Assembly (NCBI GenBank): GCA_037953625.1
Contig: CM075653.1
Location: forward strand, 96,885,639 to 96,949,638
Direction of reading: 5' to 3'
Source of the DNA: Crotalaria pallida
Taxonomy: Eukaryota; Streptophyta; Magnoliopsida; Fabales; Fabaceae
Length of the DNA stretch: 64,000 nucleotides
The notes below the pieces were generated by a model. The model was not told the DNA's origin, searched no databases, and saw only the letters and a program-made list of their open reading frames with translations. Of this stretch, positions 1 through 10,225 are shown piece after piece. The position numbers and the translations under genes were made by a program. Position 1 is the stretch's first letter; each line of letters begins with the position of its first letter.

Positions 1-120
1 AGCTTTCGTATTACTCGAGTAACACTCATTTCACTCGAGTAACTTGATCATATATGGTTTTTTAAATACGTTTTTCACTTCTCAAAAGCCATTCTAAGTT
101 GCTCCAACTTTTGGGTATTC

Positions 121-128
121 TATATAAA
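121..128 (+). promoter_or_regulatory. Likely TATA box of element A LTR
   Basis: TATATAAA sits in the LTR and is repeated at 4277-4284 in the 3' copy. It lies downstream of the palindrome-rich U3 part and upstream of the GGAAGCCTTG repeats, where a copia promoter is expected. No start site can be proven from sequence. Confidence 0.6.
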
Positions 129-366
129 CCTTTTCCTAATCATTTCTATCAACTAGAATCATTTTGATACACAATTTTACAAAGAATCAAAGCCACACTA
201 TTCTCTCTCACTCTCTCAAGATCAAAGCTCTCATTTTCATATTCTTTGATCAAGAACCTTGAATCTCTCATGTTGATATTTCATAGCTTTTGAAAGAGAT
301 TCATAGGATTGTTATTGTTTTTCATTTGGGTTGTAATCATTGCAAGTTAGGCAAGATATCTACAAC

Positions 367-503
367 ATTGGAAGCCTTGATTTTGTGAATCAAGCAAGTT
401 TCATTGGAAGCCTTGGTGAGGCATTTCATCAAGCACTTGGAAGCCTTGTTGAAGAACAAGCAATTGGAAGTCTTGTGAGTGAAGCAAGCAATTGGAAGAC
501 TTG
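367..503 (+). repeat. Short direct repeats ATTGGAAGCCTTG in LTR leader
   Basis: Five imperfect copies of TTGGAAGCCTTG start near 368, 404, 437, 464 and 492, about 27-36 bp apart, separated by CAAGCA-rich spacers. The same array recurs at 4523-4659 in the 3' LTR. It is downstream of the TATA box and so probably in the transcribed R/U5 part. Small open frames through it (for example 340-537) are a by-product of the repeat. Confidence 0.75.
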
Positions 504-1086
504 TTGTGGGGTATCGGCAAGCAAAAGAAGAGGTTAGATTAGATATCAATAGGATTGCAAGGCAAGGGTGTGGTATCTCTTGTAGGCTAGCAAGAAGGGA
601 GTCTTGTGAGGCATTTACTTGTAATTTGAGAAACTCTAATTCCTCATAGTGAAGAATCTCTCTTGGTTGAAGAGGGGACTGGAGTAGCTTTCAAGTGGAT
701 GAAAGTGAATCAGGATAAATCACTGTGTCGTATCTCTAAACTCTCTACTCTTTACAATTCTTGTTATTAATTGTGTTCTTGGTTGAAAACCTAGAAAAAG
801 TGATTTTTCATATTTGATTGAATTGAATCTTTATTGTGCAAAATTGATAAAGGGAAAATCATTTTCATAACCTAGGTGAATCAATAAGAATATTGGTGTT
901 GATTGTTTCCGCTTAATCTCTGATATAATATTTGTTAATTGATTGATTTTCATTGGTTTTAATCGTTTAGATTTGTTTCTTGCGAAAATCTTTCAAAGTT
1001 TCTATAACACCTATTCAACCCCCCCTTCTAGGTGTTCTCCTAGTGTTCCTAGTTATTTCACCCACCGAGTGTAGTTTTCCAACAAT

Positions 1087-1098
1087 TGGTATCAGAGC
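1087..1098 (+). other. Primer binding site (initiator tRNA-Met) of element A
   Basis: TGGTATCAGAGC, two bases after the LTR end, is complementary to the 3' end of plant initiator methionine tRNA. This is the standard primer of Ty1/copia elements and it sets the end of the 5' LTR at 1084. Confidence 0.93.
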
Positions 1099-1154
1099 TC
1101 GGTCGAAAGACACGAGCATAGAGCTTTTTCGTTAAGATCCTTGTGGAAACTACA

Positions 1155-2072
1155 ATGGGTTCTACGAATCCTTTTGGTGGTGAAGGTGCTTCAATTAATC
1201 GCCCTCCTATGTTTGGTGGAGAGGGTTATGGTTATTGGAAAATTAGGATGAGAATCTTTTTAGAAGCCATAGATGTGAACATTTGGGAAGCCATTGAAAA
1301 TGGTCCTTATATTCCCTCAAAAGATGTAGAAGGTGTGCTTACACTAACTCCCAAAGATAAGTGGACCGATGATGATAAAAGAAAAATTCAATATGATTTA
1401 AAAGCAAAAAATATCATCACCTCCGCTCTATCTTATGATGAGTTCTTTAGAGTCTCCCAATGTAAAGATGCCAAAGATATGTGGGACACCTTGCAAGTCA
1501 CACATGAAGGCACTAGTGAAGTTAGGCGTGCTAGATTGAATTCTTTGATGCATGAATATGAATTGTTTCATATGTTGCCTAATGAATCTATATGTTTTAT
1601 GCAAAAACGTTTTACTCATATTGTTAATCATCTCATTGCTCTTGGTAAAACTTTCGTGAATTGTGAACTTGTTAACAAAGTTTTAAGATATCTATGTAGG
1701 GAATGGCAACCCAAGGTTACCGCAATAGTTGAATCAAAGGACTTGGACACCATGGACTTAGCAACACTTTTCGGAAAGCTACAAGAACATGAAATGGAGC
1801 TTGAACGTTTGCATATACATGAAGAGTCGGATAAGTACAAAGAGAGAAAAGGAATTGCTCTTAAAGCTCAAAGGTCATATAAAAAGGAAGAGAGTTCCGT
1901 TGATGATGATGTTGATAATGAAGATTCTGATTCGGATATTGATGAAGAGGAGATGAAGCTTCTACTAAGAAAGTTCAATAAGATTATAAGGAGAAAAGGA
2001 AGGTTGAACAAGGACAAAAGTGAAGAGAAGAATCCCCACACTACAAGACCAAGACTTCAAAAGAAGGTGTAG
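1155..2072 (+). CDS. gag: Gag N-terminal part (UBN2-type), element A
   Basis: This is the copia gag capsid region. The first ATG is at 1155; the frame is open a few codons earlier but only from GTG. The start MGSTNPFGGEG..SINRPPMFGGEGYGYWKIRM and the later block ending LQEHEMELERL match the UBN2/gag-polypeptide family, with the typical W residues in GYGYWKIRM and WDTLQ. Residues after about 240 turn acidic (DDDVDNEDSDSD) and then basic. The frame ends at TAG 2070-2072, just before the zinc knuckle that should follow, so a frame break lies shortly upstream of 2070. The remainder of gag lies in another frame. Confidence 0.88.
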   Translation: MGSTNPFGGEGASINRPPMFGGEGYGYWKIRMRIFLEAIDVNIWEAIENGPYIPSKDVEGVLTLTPKDKWTDDDKRKIQYDLKAKNIITSALSYDEFFRVSQCKDAKDMWDTLQVTHEGTSEVRRARLNSLMHEYELFHMLPNESICFMQKRFTHIVNHLIALGKTFVNCELVNKVLRYLCREWQPKVTAIVESKDLDTMDLATLFGKLQEHEMELERLHIHEESDKYKERKGIALKAQRSYKKEESSVDDDVDNEDSDSDIDEEEMKLLLRKFNKIIRRKGRLNKDKSEEKNPHTTRPRLQKKV

Positions 2073-2950
2073 TTTGCCATGAATGTGGAAAGCCCGGTCA
2101 TCTCAAGTACTCATGCTCTAAGTATCTCAAGAAGAAGGAGAAAGAGAAGAAAAATGCAAAACACAAAAGGGCATACATAGTTTGGAATAGTGATGATGAA
2201 CAAGACAAGAAAAGCACAACTAGTAGTTCTTCGGATGATGAACATGCCGCTTGTCTCAACTTGATAGCTCAAGTACATGAAGAGGAAAGCTCAAATGATG
2301 AATCAAGTGAGCAAAGTGACGAAAGCGATGTAAGTCTTACTAAATCCGAAATTTCTTCAAATTATGAAATGTTATATAATGCTTATGAAGAAATGCATGA
2401 ACATCTCAAGAAATTAGCTAAGAAAAATATTGATAGGAAGAAGCTCATTGAGGAACATCAACAAAAGATTTTAGATCTTCAAAAGCAAGTTGATGACCTT
2501 AAGTTAGACAATGAGACTTTGCATCTTATCATTGATAATTCTACTTGTGATTGTGCTAGTAGATTGAATAATGTGGTTGATTGTGAGGATTGCAAGTTGC
2601 TTAAGGATGAAAATGCTATTTTGAAAAATAAGCTTGCAAGTTTCACAAATGGTGATATTAGATTGCGAACATTGTTAAATTTTCAAAGAGAAAATTCAAA
2701 CAAGTTTGGTTTGGGTTATACTAATGCTAAGAGTAAATCTCATAGAAATGTTGTTGATTTTTCAAAGGTTGATTTTTCAAATGCACCAACATGTTTCTAT
2801 TGTGGTACTCATGGACATACTTCAAATGTATGTTATGTTAAAGTGCATGGTATACCTAAAGGAGACTTTGTTTGGGTAAAAAAGGGTGAAAGTCCCTACA
2901 GTAACAAAAATGGATCCAAAACCATTTGGATACCAAAAAGCAAAGCATGA
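2060..2950 (+). pseudogene. gag: Gag C-terminal part with two zinc knuckles, out of frame with its N-terminus
   Basis: From about 2066 the second frame reads a CCHC knuckle (CHECGKPGHLKYSC), a basic and acidic linker, a coiled coil around 2400-2540 (LIEEHQQKILDLQKQVDDL) and a second knuckle CFYCGTHGHTSNVC near 2790. It then reads the Sirevirus motif VWVKKG and stops at TGA 2948-2950. The offset from the upstream frame fits a single-base deletion. In full Sireviruses protease and the rest of pol follow directly; here the frame ends and AT-rich DNA begins, so pol was lost by deletion. I do not reconstruct the joined product. Confidence 0.85.
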
Positions 2951-3014
2951 TTGTTTTTGTAGGTATGATTGAAGAGCAAAAGGACTTTCATGTGATATTC
3001 ATTCATTTGCTACT

Positions 3015-3328
3015 TCAATTGGTATCAAGAAGAAAATCCTACAAATTGGTAACATTTGATATTATACAATTGGTATCTACAATTGATATTGTTGGATATT
3101 GCTCATAGTTCTCTCAATTGGTATTATTTCTTATAATGTGATATTGTTTATACTATTGGTATCAAATTCTTACAATTGTTTTACAATTGGTATCATGTTA
3201 TTGGCATACAATTTGTTATAATTGATATCATTGAGTAATCATTAGATGATTATCATGCTTTGGTTATATTTCTTCTATTTTGGCTTAGATCTTATTTCAA
3301 TTGGTATTTGTTTAGTTTCAATTGGTAT
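3015..3328 (+). repeat. Dispersed CAATTGGTAT repeats that resemble the LTR/PBS junction
   Basis: CAATTGGTATC occurs at about 3015, 3067 and 3184, and near-copies lie at about 3114, 3153, 3298 and 3319. The same word spans the end of the 5' LTR and the start of the primer binding site (caATTGGTATCAG at 1083-1095). The rest of 2951-3348 is AT-rich and has no coding potential. Confidence 0.7.
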
Positions 3329-3348
3329 ATATTTCTTTTTGATAATGC

Positions 3349-3671
3349 CAAAGGGGGAGAAATATGATGTTTTGAAAAAGAGGAGATTTGTATTTGAAAG
3401 ATTTTTAAAAGGGGAGAAATATTATCATTTTGGGGAGATATAAAATAGTATGTTTGGAGAAAGGTTGTTTTGTTGTTTTTATGTAGGTTGAGCAAAGTTG
3501 TTGAAGATAGGGGGAGAATCAAGCTTATCTCAATTGGATTTCAAATGTCAAAAGCATTAATTGAGGGGGAGCAAGAGTCTCACCAAGTGATCAAATGGTT
3601 CAAGCATCAACAACTTCAATGAACTTCAAACGATTTCAAAACATGTTTGTCATTTTCAAAAAGGGGGAGAT
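3349..3671 (+). other. Array of polypurine tracts before the 3' LTR
   Basis: AAAGGGGGAGA-like tracts occur near 3350, 3410, 3432, 3510, 3564 and 3658. The last, aaaaagggggaga, abuts the 3' LTR and is the likely plus-strand primer. Multiple polypurine tracts are a known Sirevirus feature. The short frame 3246-3443 is not a gene. Confidence 0.85.
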
Positions 3672-5240
3672 TGTAAGATCCATGAAGAATGTTTTGATAA
3701 ATGCCAAAAGGTTTTGAACAAGCTTAAATGTGTTGATCAAGTTCAAGCTCAACAAGCAACAACAAACATCAAGTTATGAAGAGAGAGCCAACTCATGAAG
3801 ACTTAGTTTGGTAGTTTATGTTTTATTGTTTTATCTTTAGCCTCACAAGTCTTTTAGTTTATGAGTTTGGGTATAATTTATTAGAGGGTAGTGAATCTCT
3901 TTTGATTGCATGATTATATCATATTTTGAGTATTCACTTTGCCTAAAATCAATAGGTGGCTTAAAGGTTTGAAAGAAAAGCTTTAGTTTTTGAGAAAACA
4001 AGTTTTAAGTGATTTTTAATGTTAATAATCGATTAACAGATTTTGATAATTGATTAACAGTGTATTTTGAACCGATAATCGATTAACAATTTTTGATAAT
4101 CGATTTTCTGAACTTTTACTCGAGTAAAACCTTTTTCACTCGAGTGAAATTTATGCAGCTTTCGTATTACTCGAGTAACACTCATTTCACTCGAGTAACT
4201 TGATCAGATATGGTTTTTTAAATACGTTTTTCACTTCTCAAAAGCCATTCTAAGTTGCTCCAACTTTTGGGTATTCTATATAAACCTTTTCCTAATCATT
4301 TCTATCAACTAGAATCATTTTGATACACAATTTTACAAAGAATCAAAGCCACACTATTCTCTCTCACTCTCTCAAGATCAAAGCTCTCATTTTCATATTC
4401 TTTGATCAAGAACCTTGAATCTCTCATGTTGATATTTCATAGCTTTTGAAAGAGATTCATAGGATTGTTATTGTTTTTCATTTGGGTTGTAATCATTGCA
4501 AGTTAGGCAAGATATCTACAACATTGGAAGCCTTGATTTTGTGAATCAAGCAAGTTTCATTGGAAGCCTTGGTGAGGCATTTCATCAAGCACTTGGAAGC
4601 CTTGTTGAAGAACAAGCAATTGGAAGTCTTGTGAGTGAAGCAAGCAATTGGAAGACTTGTTGTGGGGTATCGGCAAGCAAAAGAAGAGGTTAGATTAGAT
4701 ATCAATAGGATTGCAAGGCAAGGGTGTGGTATCTCTTGTAGGCTAGCAAGAAGGGAGTCTTGTGAGGCATTTACTTGTAATTTGAGAAACTCTAATTCCT
4801 CATAGTGAAGAATCTCTCTTGGTTGAAGAGGGGACTGGAGTAGCTTTCAAGTGGATGAAAGTGAACCAGGATAAATCACTGTGTCGTATCTCTAAACTCT
4901 CTACTCTTTACAATTCTTGTTATTAATTGTGTTCTTGGTTGAAAACCTAGAAAAAGTGATTTTTCATATTTGATTGAATTGAATCTTTATTGTGAAAAAT
5001 TGATAAAGGGAAAATCATTTTCATAACCTAGGTGAATCAATAAGAATATTGGTGTTGATTGTTTCCGCTTAATCTCTGATATAATATTTGTTAATTGATT
5101 GATTTTCATTGGTTTTAATCGTTTAGATTTGTTTCTTGCGAAAATCTTTCAAAGTTTCTATAACACCTATTCAACCCCCCCTTCTAGGTGTTCTCCTAGT
5201 GTTCCTAGTTATTTCACCCACCGAGTGTAGTTTTCCAACA
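3672..5240 (+). repeat. Element A 3' LTR (1,569 bp)
   Basis: It begins TGTAAGATCC right after the polypurine tract and ends TTTTCCAACA. From 4157 it matches the 5' copy at 1-1084. The upstream 485 bp are the U3 part missing from the left copy. TATA-like sequence is at 4277-4284. Confidence 0.92.
4027..4196 (+). promoter_or_regulatory. Cluster of short palindromes in U3 (AATCGATT and ACTCGAGT)
   Basis: AATCGATT-type palindromes (first at 4027-4034, again near 4075 and 4098) are followed by four ACTCGAGT palindromes at 4118, 4138, 4169 and 4189. Each is spaced by AT-rich DNA and sits 80-260 bp upstream of the TATA box. Sirevirus LTRs are known to carry clustered palindromic motifs in this position, and they probably act as regulator binding sites. 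Confidence 0.65.
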
Positions 5241-5445
5241 ACTTGACACATCAAAAGGCCGAGCAGAAACTTCTGACTCTCTGATGCTTTGCTATTTTAC
5301 TCGGACGAAGTGAAGGCCGAGCCAAAATTTGCTTTAGCTAATTCTTTAAGATTTTGATTTGGCTACACCGAAAAGCCGAGCTGATGGTTTAACATTTCAC
5401 TCGTCTGCATCCAAAACCGAGCTGATGGTTCTGCCGAGCTGAGCA
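5241..5445 (-). repeat. Element B LTR fragment, left of solo LTR C
   Basis: This DNA is continuous with 11566-11826 once C and its target duplication are removed. Both parts are rich in CCGAGC/GCTCGG words. Read on the minus strand it is the middle of the 3' LTR of B; A interrupts it at 5240. The rest lies outside the window. Confidence 0.75.
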
Positions 5446-5894
5446 TGTAACATCCCGTATTTTCTGGACTCAAATAACTCAATGAAGTATTATTTAAGAA
5501 AGGTTTTTAGTTAAGTGTTTTGGAAAATAATTTTTATTTGAGATTGATTTCGTGAAAACCATGATTTTGTTGATTGACAAGTGAATTTTCCCAAATGATT
5601 TTCCAAAATTTTAAGAAAAGATTTTGGCTAAACTATTTTATCAACGAATTCTTTTATTTGAAGAATTGATTCTTATAATTTTATTCTTTGAAAATCTTTT
5701 GATTTGTGTGAAAACAAAGTTTTATAAAAGAACCTAGGTTGTATTTTAATTGGTTCGGTCCATTGATTTTCTTGAAGATCATGTGTTTTCTTGCATCTTG
5801 TGATGTATATAGGTGTGTGTGTATGTACATATGAAACTTAATTAATTAATTTAAATAAATATGTGCTTGATGTATGTATATGAGTGTGCCGAAG

Positions 5895-8375
5895 TATGAT
5901 GGTATGTGCATGCCCAACTGTGTGCTAAATGTATGCCTCATTTCATGATCATTATGCTATGACAAATGAAAGTCTATGTGCATGTGTGTGAGTGTATGTT
6001 TGGCCGAATGAGGAGGAAAAGATGAACCAAATAGAATGCAAACCCCCTTAGTTAGTGAGAAACTAGAAAGGAGAACTAGAATTGAAGTGGAACTAGGAGG
6101 AGAGGAACTAAGTGAAAGCTCATTCCCTTACCCATTAAGAAATTAGAAAAGAAATAGGAATTAAGAGGGAGTGTGGCGAGAGAAGAGGGAAGGAGGAAAG
6201 ACTAGGTGGTGTGACTCACTAGGCCTATGGAGGACTTTCTTCCACCATTGACATGACCATTGCCATGCAAACTTTGGCTTGGTCCGAATTGCCCTCCACC
6301 AAGCCTTTGAACCAAGGACTTAATAGGAAAAATCCCAAGACCATTCCTTTGCCCTTTAAGCCGTAGGAAGAGTGAGTGTTGGCCATTTTTCACTCTCAAT
6401 CTCCTTCATCAACCTAAACACTTGTCCAAGAGTATCATCAACTCTTGTGACCTTAAAAAAAAAAAAGAGAAACCGTAAAGAAAGAAGAAGAAATCAAGAG
6501 TTCAAACCTAAGATCCTTCACTCAAACATTCCCAAATTCTTTCTCTACCTTATTTCCTTCCAAGGTCAAGAAGAAACTCACCCAAAAACCCTAGAAAGAA
6601 GAAGTGGCCGAAGCAAGCTTAGGAGGGGGAGAAGAGGATTTGGAGTTTGAAGTTTAATTAGAGCCTTGGCCTAAGGTAGTCATTCAAGAGAGTTTAGTTT
6701 AAGTGATTTTGAGTTTGTAAAAGGACTTTATATGGACGTTATTTAAAGTGTAATTCTTTTGTGATGCATGTCTTTCTCTTCTTGTGATCTTGAATGTTTG
6801 CATTTGGATACTTTGGTCCTTGAATTGTTCTTCTCGGTGTTGCTTAGGTCTTGTGTTCAAACTTGTGTTCTTGCCTTGATTTTGTTTTGCATGTTTTGAT
6901 CAAAATGTTACCCTTGAGAAAATGTGAAGTTTGAGTTTCATGAACAAACCTTGATTATCAATTAGGTCCCTCACGGTTTTAAGTAGATTTTATGTTTAAG
7001 TTAGGATTTGTGTTGATTTTGTGATGCATGTGTTTAATCCTCCATGATTTTGAAGCTTTAGTGTTTTGCATGCTATTTTTATGGTTTACCCTTAAATATT
7101 TGTGTTTGGATGTTTTGATTTTTATCTTGATCCTCACGGTTTTGCATTTAAGTTCATGTTTTTGGTCTTAACCTTACCTTGCATGTCATCTTTGTGGATT
7201 GATTTTGAATGCTTATACTTGGATATGTAACTTTCATTTTGTCCCTCACGGTTTTGTGCAAATTTTATGATTAAGCTTATAATTTTGCCTTGATCTTGCT
7301 TGCATGCTCTAATCTATGCATGATCCCTGATAAATCATGAACCATAGAACTCGGTATGATGTTTTGGTACAAAGTCTTGATCTTTCCCTTGTGTGCATGT
7401 CACGGGTTCTCAAAAGAAAATAAACTCAACAAATAATTTTGTATAAAAGAATTTTGTGTGATGATGATTCGGTCCATGCTTTAATAAAAATAAAAATGTT
7501 GTTCTAAAATTGTTACATGAGTTGATCAAAGCATGTAAAAATAATTTGTGAAACCTTGCCTACGTGTGTAGTCATTCGGTCAAGACTAGGACATAACGCT
7601 AGATCATGATTTCCCTTGCATGCATGCTGAAATTATTTCATTTAGAGGACATAGGTACATGTATAAATTTTCTTAGACGTTTTGATATGATTCTTATGTG
7701 TGAGGAAATTAAAGTTTCATTCATGAAATTTCCGTATAGAGCTCACGGTTTCATGCCCATTGGTGTCTAGGATAGTTCATTTCATTTTACATATGTGTTT
7801 TATGATTAGGATTAAGGATTTCTAGATCCATGGAACTTAAATTCTTAATGAAAACTTAAAAAGTAATTTCATGTTCCATTCGGTTTAGGCTTGAATCCTA
7901 TTTAAGCCATTTTCATTTTCTTATGTGTTGATTGTTTGAATTCATTTTTATATGAATAAAGTTAGTTTGATAAATGTTTGTGTTGAGTGTTTTTCTCATA
8001 TGATCTATTCGGTTCCTGCACTGATTATTCCAATATGTTTTTATTTCTTATGATATATGGTTTGAGTTGATGCTTGAATAAATTAGGTTGATTGGTGTAT
8101 GCTTGTTTGTGTCCTATTCGGTCTTAGTAAAAGAATAAAGGAAATGAATTGATTTCTCCTTGGTGCATTGGTTATGTGATGATTAATATGATTGTGGTCA
8201 AATGTGTCCTTTTCTTTAATCAAATTGTGATGTTAATATAGAATAGAATACTTGTGCATGTGCTAATGATCATTAGGCTTGAGCATGAACCATGTCTCAT
8301 GAAGTATAGAATTCGGCCATGTATAGGAATTGAGTGCATGTGTTTTATTTTGTCCCATATGCATGAGTTTTGGAT
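5895..8375 (+). promoter_or_regulatory. TGCATG (RY-type) motif field in LTR C
   Basis: I count about 15 copies of the palindrome TGCATG between roughly 5905 and 8370, often as gatgcatgt or cttgcatg. The word is the core of the RY element bound by plant B3 factors. The same enrichment is seen in F and, reversed, in I. It could be regulatory or just a compositional habit of the family. Confidence 0.45.
6424..6451 (+). other. Hairpin I, element C copy
   Basis: GTC-CAAGAGT, loop ATCATCA, ACTCTTG-t-GAC: a ten-pair stem with one bulge, about 980 bp into the LTR and just before an A-run. F and I keep a hairpin at the same place with a similar loop but different stem bases. It may lie near the start of the transcript; this is inferred from position only. 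Confidence 0.6.
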
Positions 8376-9984
8376 GGTATTATGATTATGTATGTACTTG
8401 AATACTTTGGGTGTTTAATACTTGTCCTATGTGTGTTTAAAAATGATTTAAGTGTTTGATGTTTTTAAAAGGATTTTAATTTGACCTTTGTGAAATTTTC
8501 TCTCTATTTCAATTCGGTTTTAAGGAAAAACAAAGTGATTTTCATAAATGGAAAGGAATTGCTTTCATGGTTTTAATTTAACAAGTGATTTCATAAGAAA
8601 ACCCTTAAGATAAATGTGGACTTTTAAGAAACCAAAGAATTACTAAGGCAAAGCGATTGTTAATAAAGAGGTTTGATTAAAGAGATTTTGTTTTCAAAAT
8701 AATCCCTTAAGATTGGTTTTTAATAAGAGTAAAACTATTTGAGTTCCAGCACAAATCGGGAACGGTTACGAGCATCGTCGTGGGACAAGCAAGGAACTTG
8801 TCAAGAGCGTATCGAGAGAGTTGTCGTCAATCAGGTGAGAGAGAAGTTTCCCCTAAACAACTGTGGTATGTAGGTAAATATTAAGAGGTCCAATCATCTC
8901 AAAGATTGGACACCAATCTCAATTAGCGTAGTGGTGTATGTGATAGCGCCTGTTTGGTTGATTTAGCTATCCACCCAAACGGCTGAGATTGGTTTATTAC
9001 TGGTATTGTTATGTTATTGATTGATTTTACTTAAGTTATTTTATTAATCCTACTTGGGAATGCTTTATTCGTTGAGGAGTAAACCTGATAATAATATGTT
9101 GTGGTTAAGTATCGGGAACAATCTTGTGAAAGATAGCAAATAGAAACGAAAAGTAAGAGATGAGAATTAAACAAAGAAAAAAATGTAAACCGTGAATGAG
9201 AAAGAGACTATGTGATGAGAGCTGAATATTGAGCCTGAGCTTGGGTGACAATGTGGAATGATTGCTTTCTGAGGTCTAGCTACGAGGGGTCATAAGGGTG
9301 GAGTTGTTGAATTGAATTCCCTGGTTGGGTTTTAGTCTGGGAGCTAGTGTTGAGCTGGGCTTGCTCCTCCATTAGCACCCAACAAGTTTTTATTTTTGGG
9401 AAGAAGCTTAGTGTGAGTTGAGCTTGCTCCTCCATTAACACTCACCCAAAAATACGGTTTTTGAGAAAGTTTTGAAGAAGTAATTTTGATTATGAAAAAG
9501 ACTTTTGAAACAAGGTCGTGAGACCTCATTTTTGGAAAAAGACTTTTAGAACTTGATTTTCAGGAAGTGTTTTGTGAATTCGGTTTTTGGGAAAAGTTGG
9601 TGAAAGTTGATTTTGAAAAGAGTTTTTGGAAACCCTCATTTTGAAAGGAAAGCATAAAGAATTGTTTTGGAAAAAGAATTTTTGGTGAAAGAATTTTGGA
9701 AAAGAGTTTGTGAAATGACGGTTTTGAAAAGAAGTGGTGAAATGTTTGTGAAACTTTGTTTGGAAAAAGATATGGTTATGTTGGAGGATGAGTTGAGGAA
9801 AAATGATGTGGTAAAGAGAGGCCGACCCTGTGCTTGATAAAAGAGAATGTGCAAAATAGCGGTCGGGACTCACTGAAGGGATGTACGAAGGGTGAACCGA
9901 TCATTAGGTTAAGTAAAAGATAAGAAACTTTTAAAAGACATTAACATACGCGGTGAGGTATGAGAGCGTGAAGTAGTGGAGAGG

Positions 9985-10225
9985 AAGATACTATGGGTAT
10001 CTTCGGATACTCAGGTGGGGATTGCAGGAGAGGAGGACGATGACGGTGAAACGTCAAGAAGTCTAGAGTATTGTTGTAGACAGAACGAATTCCATAAGTG
10101 GTGCACTAACGTGGTGGGGGCCGGGCCCAATACCGTGGTAAGTTCTGTGCGCGCACTACAACAATACTGTCGCCCCCTCGATGCAAGTCTACAATAGTGA
10201 GAGGGACTGGAACGGGGCACCGCGT
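9985..10225 (+). other. Conserved structured island, element C copy
   Basis: Parts in order: a UUCG-capped hairpin (9995-10012); a small GACG/CGTC hairpin near 10042-10055; a 13-bp stem pairing 10067-10079 with 10156-10168; and an inner 6-bp stem pairing 10081-10086 with 10142-10147. A CCCTC/GAGGG pair lies around 10173-10205. The sequence is recognisable in E, F and I, and the arms change together between families. The donor GTAAGT at 10138-10143 overlaps the inner stem. Confidence 0.72.

Larger units (their letters stand above)
1..1084 (+). repeat. Element A 5' LTR, right-hand 1,084 bp
   Basis: This is near-identical to 4157-5240 and ends in CA immediately before a tRNA-Met primer binding site. 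The full LTR inferred from the 3' copy is 1,569 bp, so about 485 bp lie left of the window. The end of the LTR has the inverted pair cacctattcaa/ttctaggtg around a C-run, as seen in SIRE-type LTRs. Differences noted from the 3' copy are near positions 50, 710 and 838. Confidence 0.93.
1..5240 (+). mobile_element. Element A: pol-less Sirevirus-type Ty1/copia retrotransposon, left end outside window
   Basis: Two copies of one sequence (1-1084 and 4157-5240) flank a short interior that holds a primer binding site, a gag gene and a run of polypurine tracts. No protease, integrase, RT or RNase H can be found between gag and the 3' LTR, so the element depends on enzymes from another copy. The gag with two zinc knuckles and the multiple AAAGGGGGAGA tracts are hallmarks of Sireviruses (Maximus/SIRE lineage). 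The two LTR copies align without net length change and differ at only about three positions that I noticed, so the insertion is young. The right flank, acttg at 5241-5245, is the expected target duplication; its partner is outside the window. Confidence 0.9.

Noticed and set aside
1143..1154. GTG at 1143 as the gag start of A
   Set aside because: Plant translation starts at ATG; the first in-frame ATG, followed by the family-typical N-terminus, is at 1155.
10040..10060. Possible hammerhead (retrozyme-like) core because of a conserved GTGAAAC
   Set aside because: The required CTGATGA element and the three-stem layout around it are absent. GTGAAA is simply the loop of a small GACG/CGTC hairpin.
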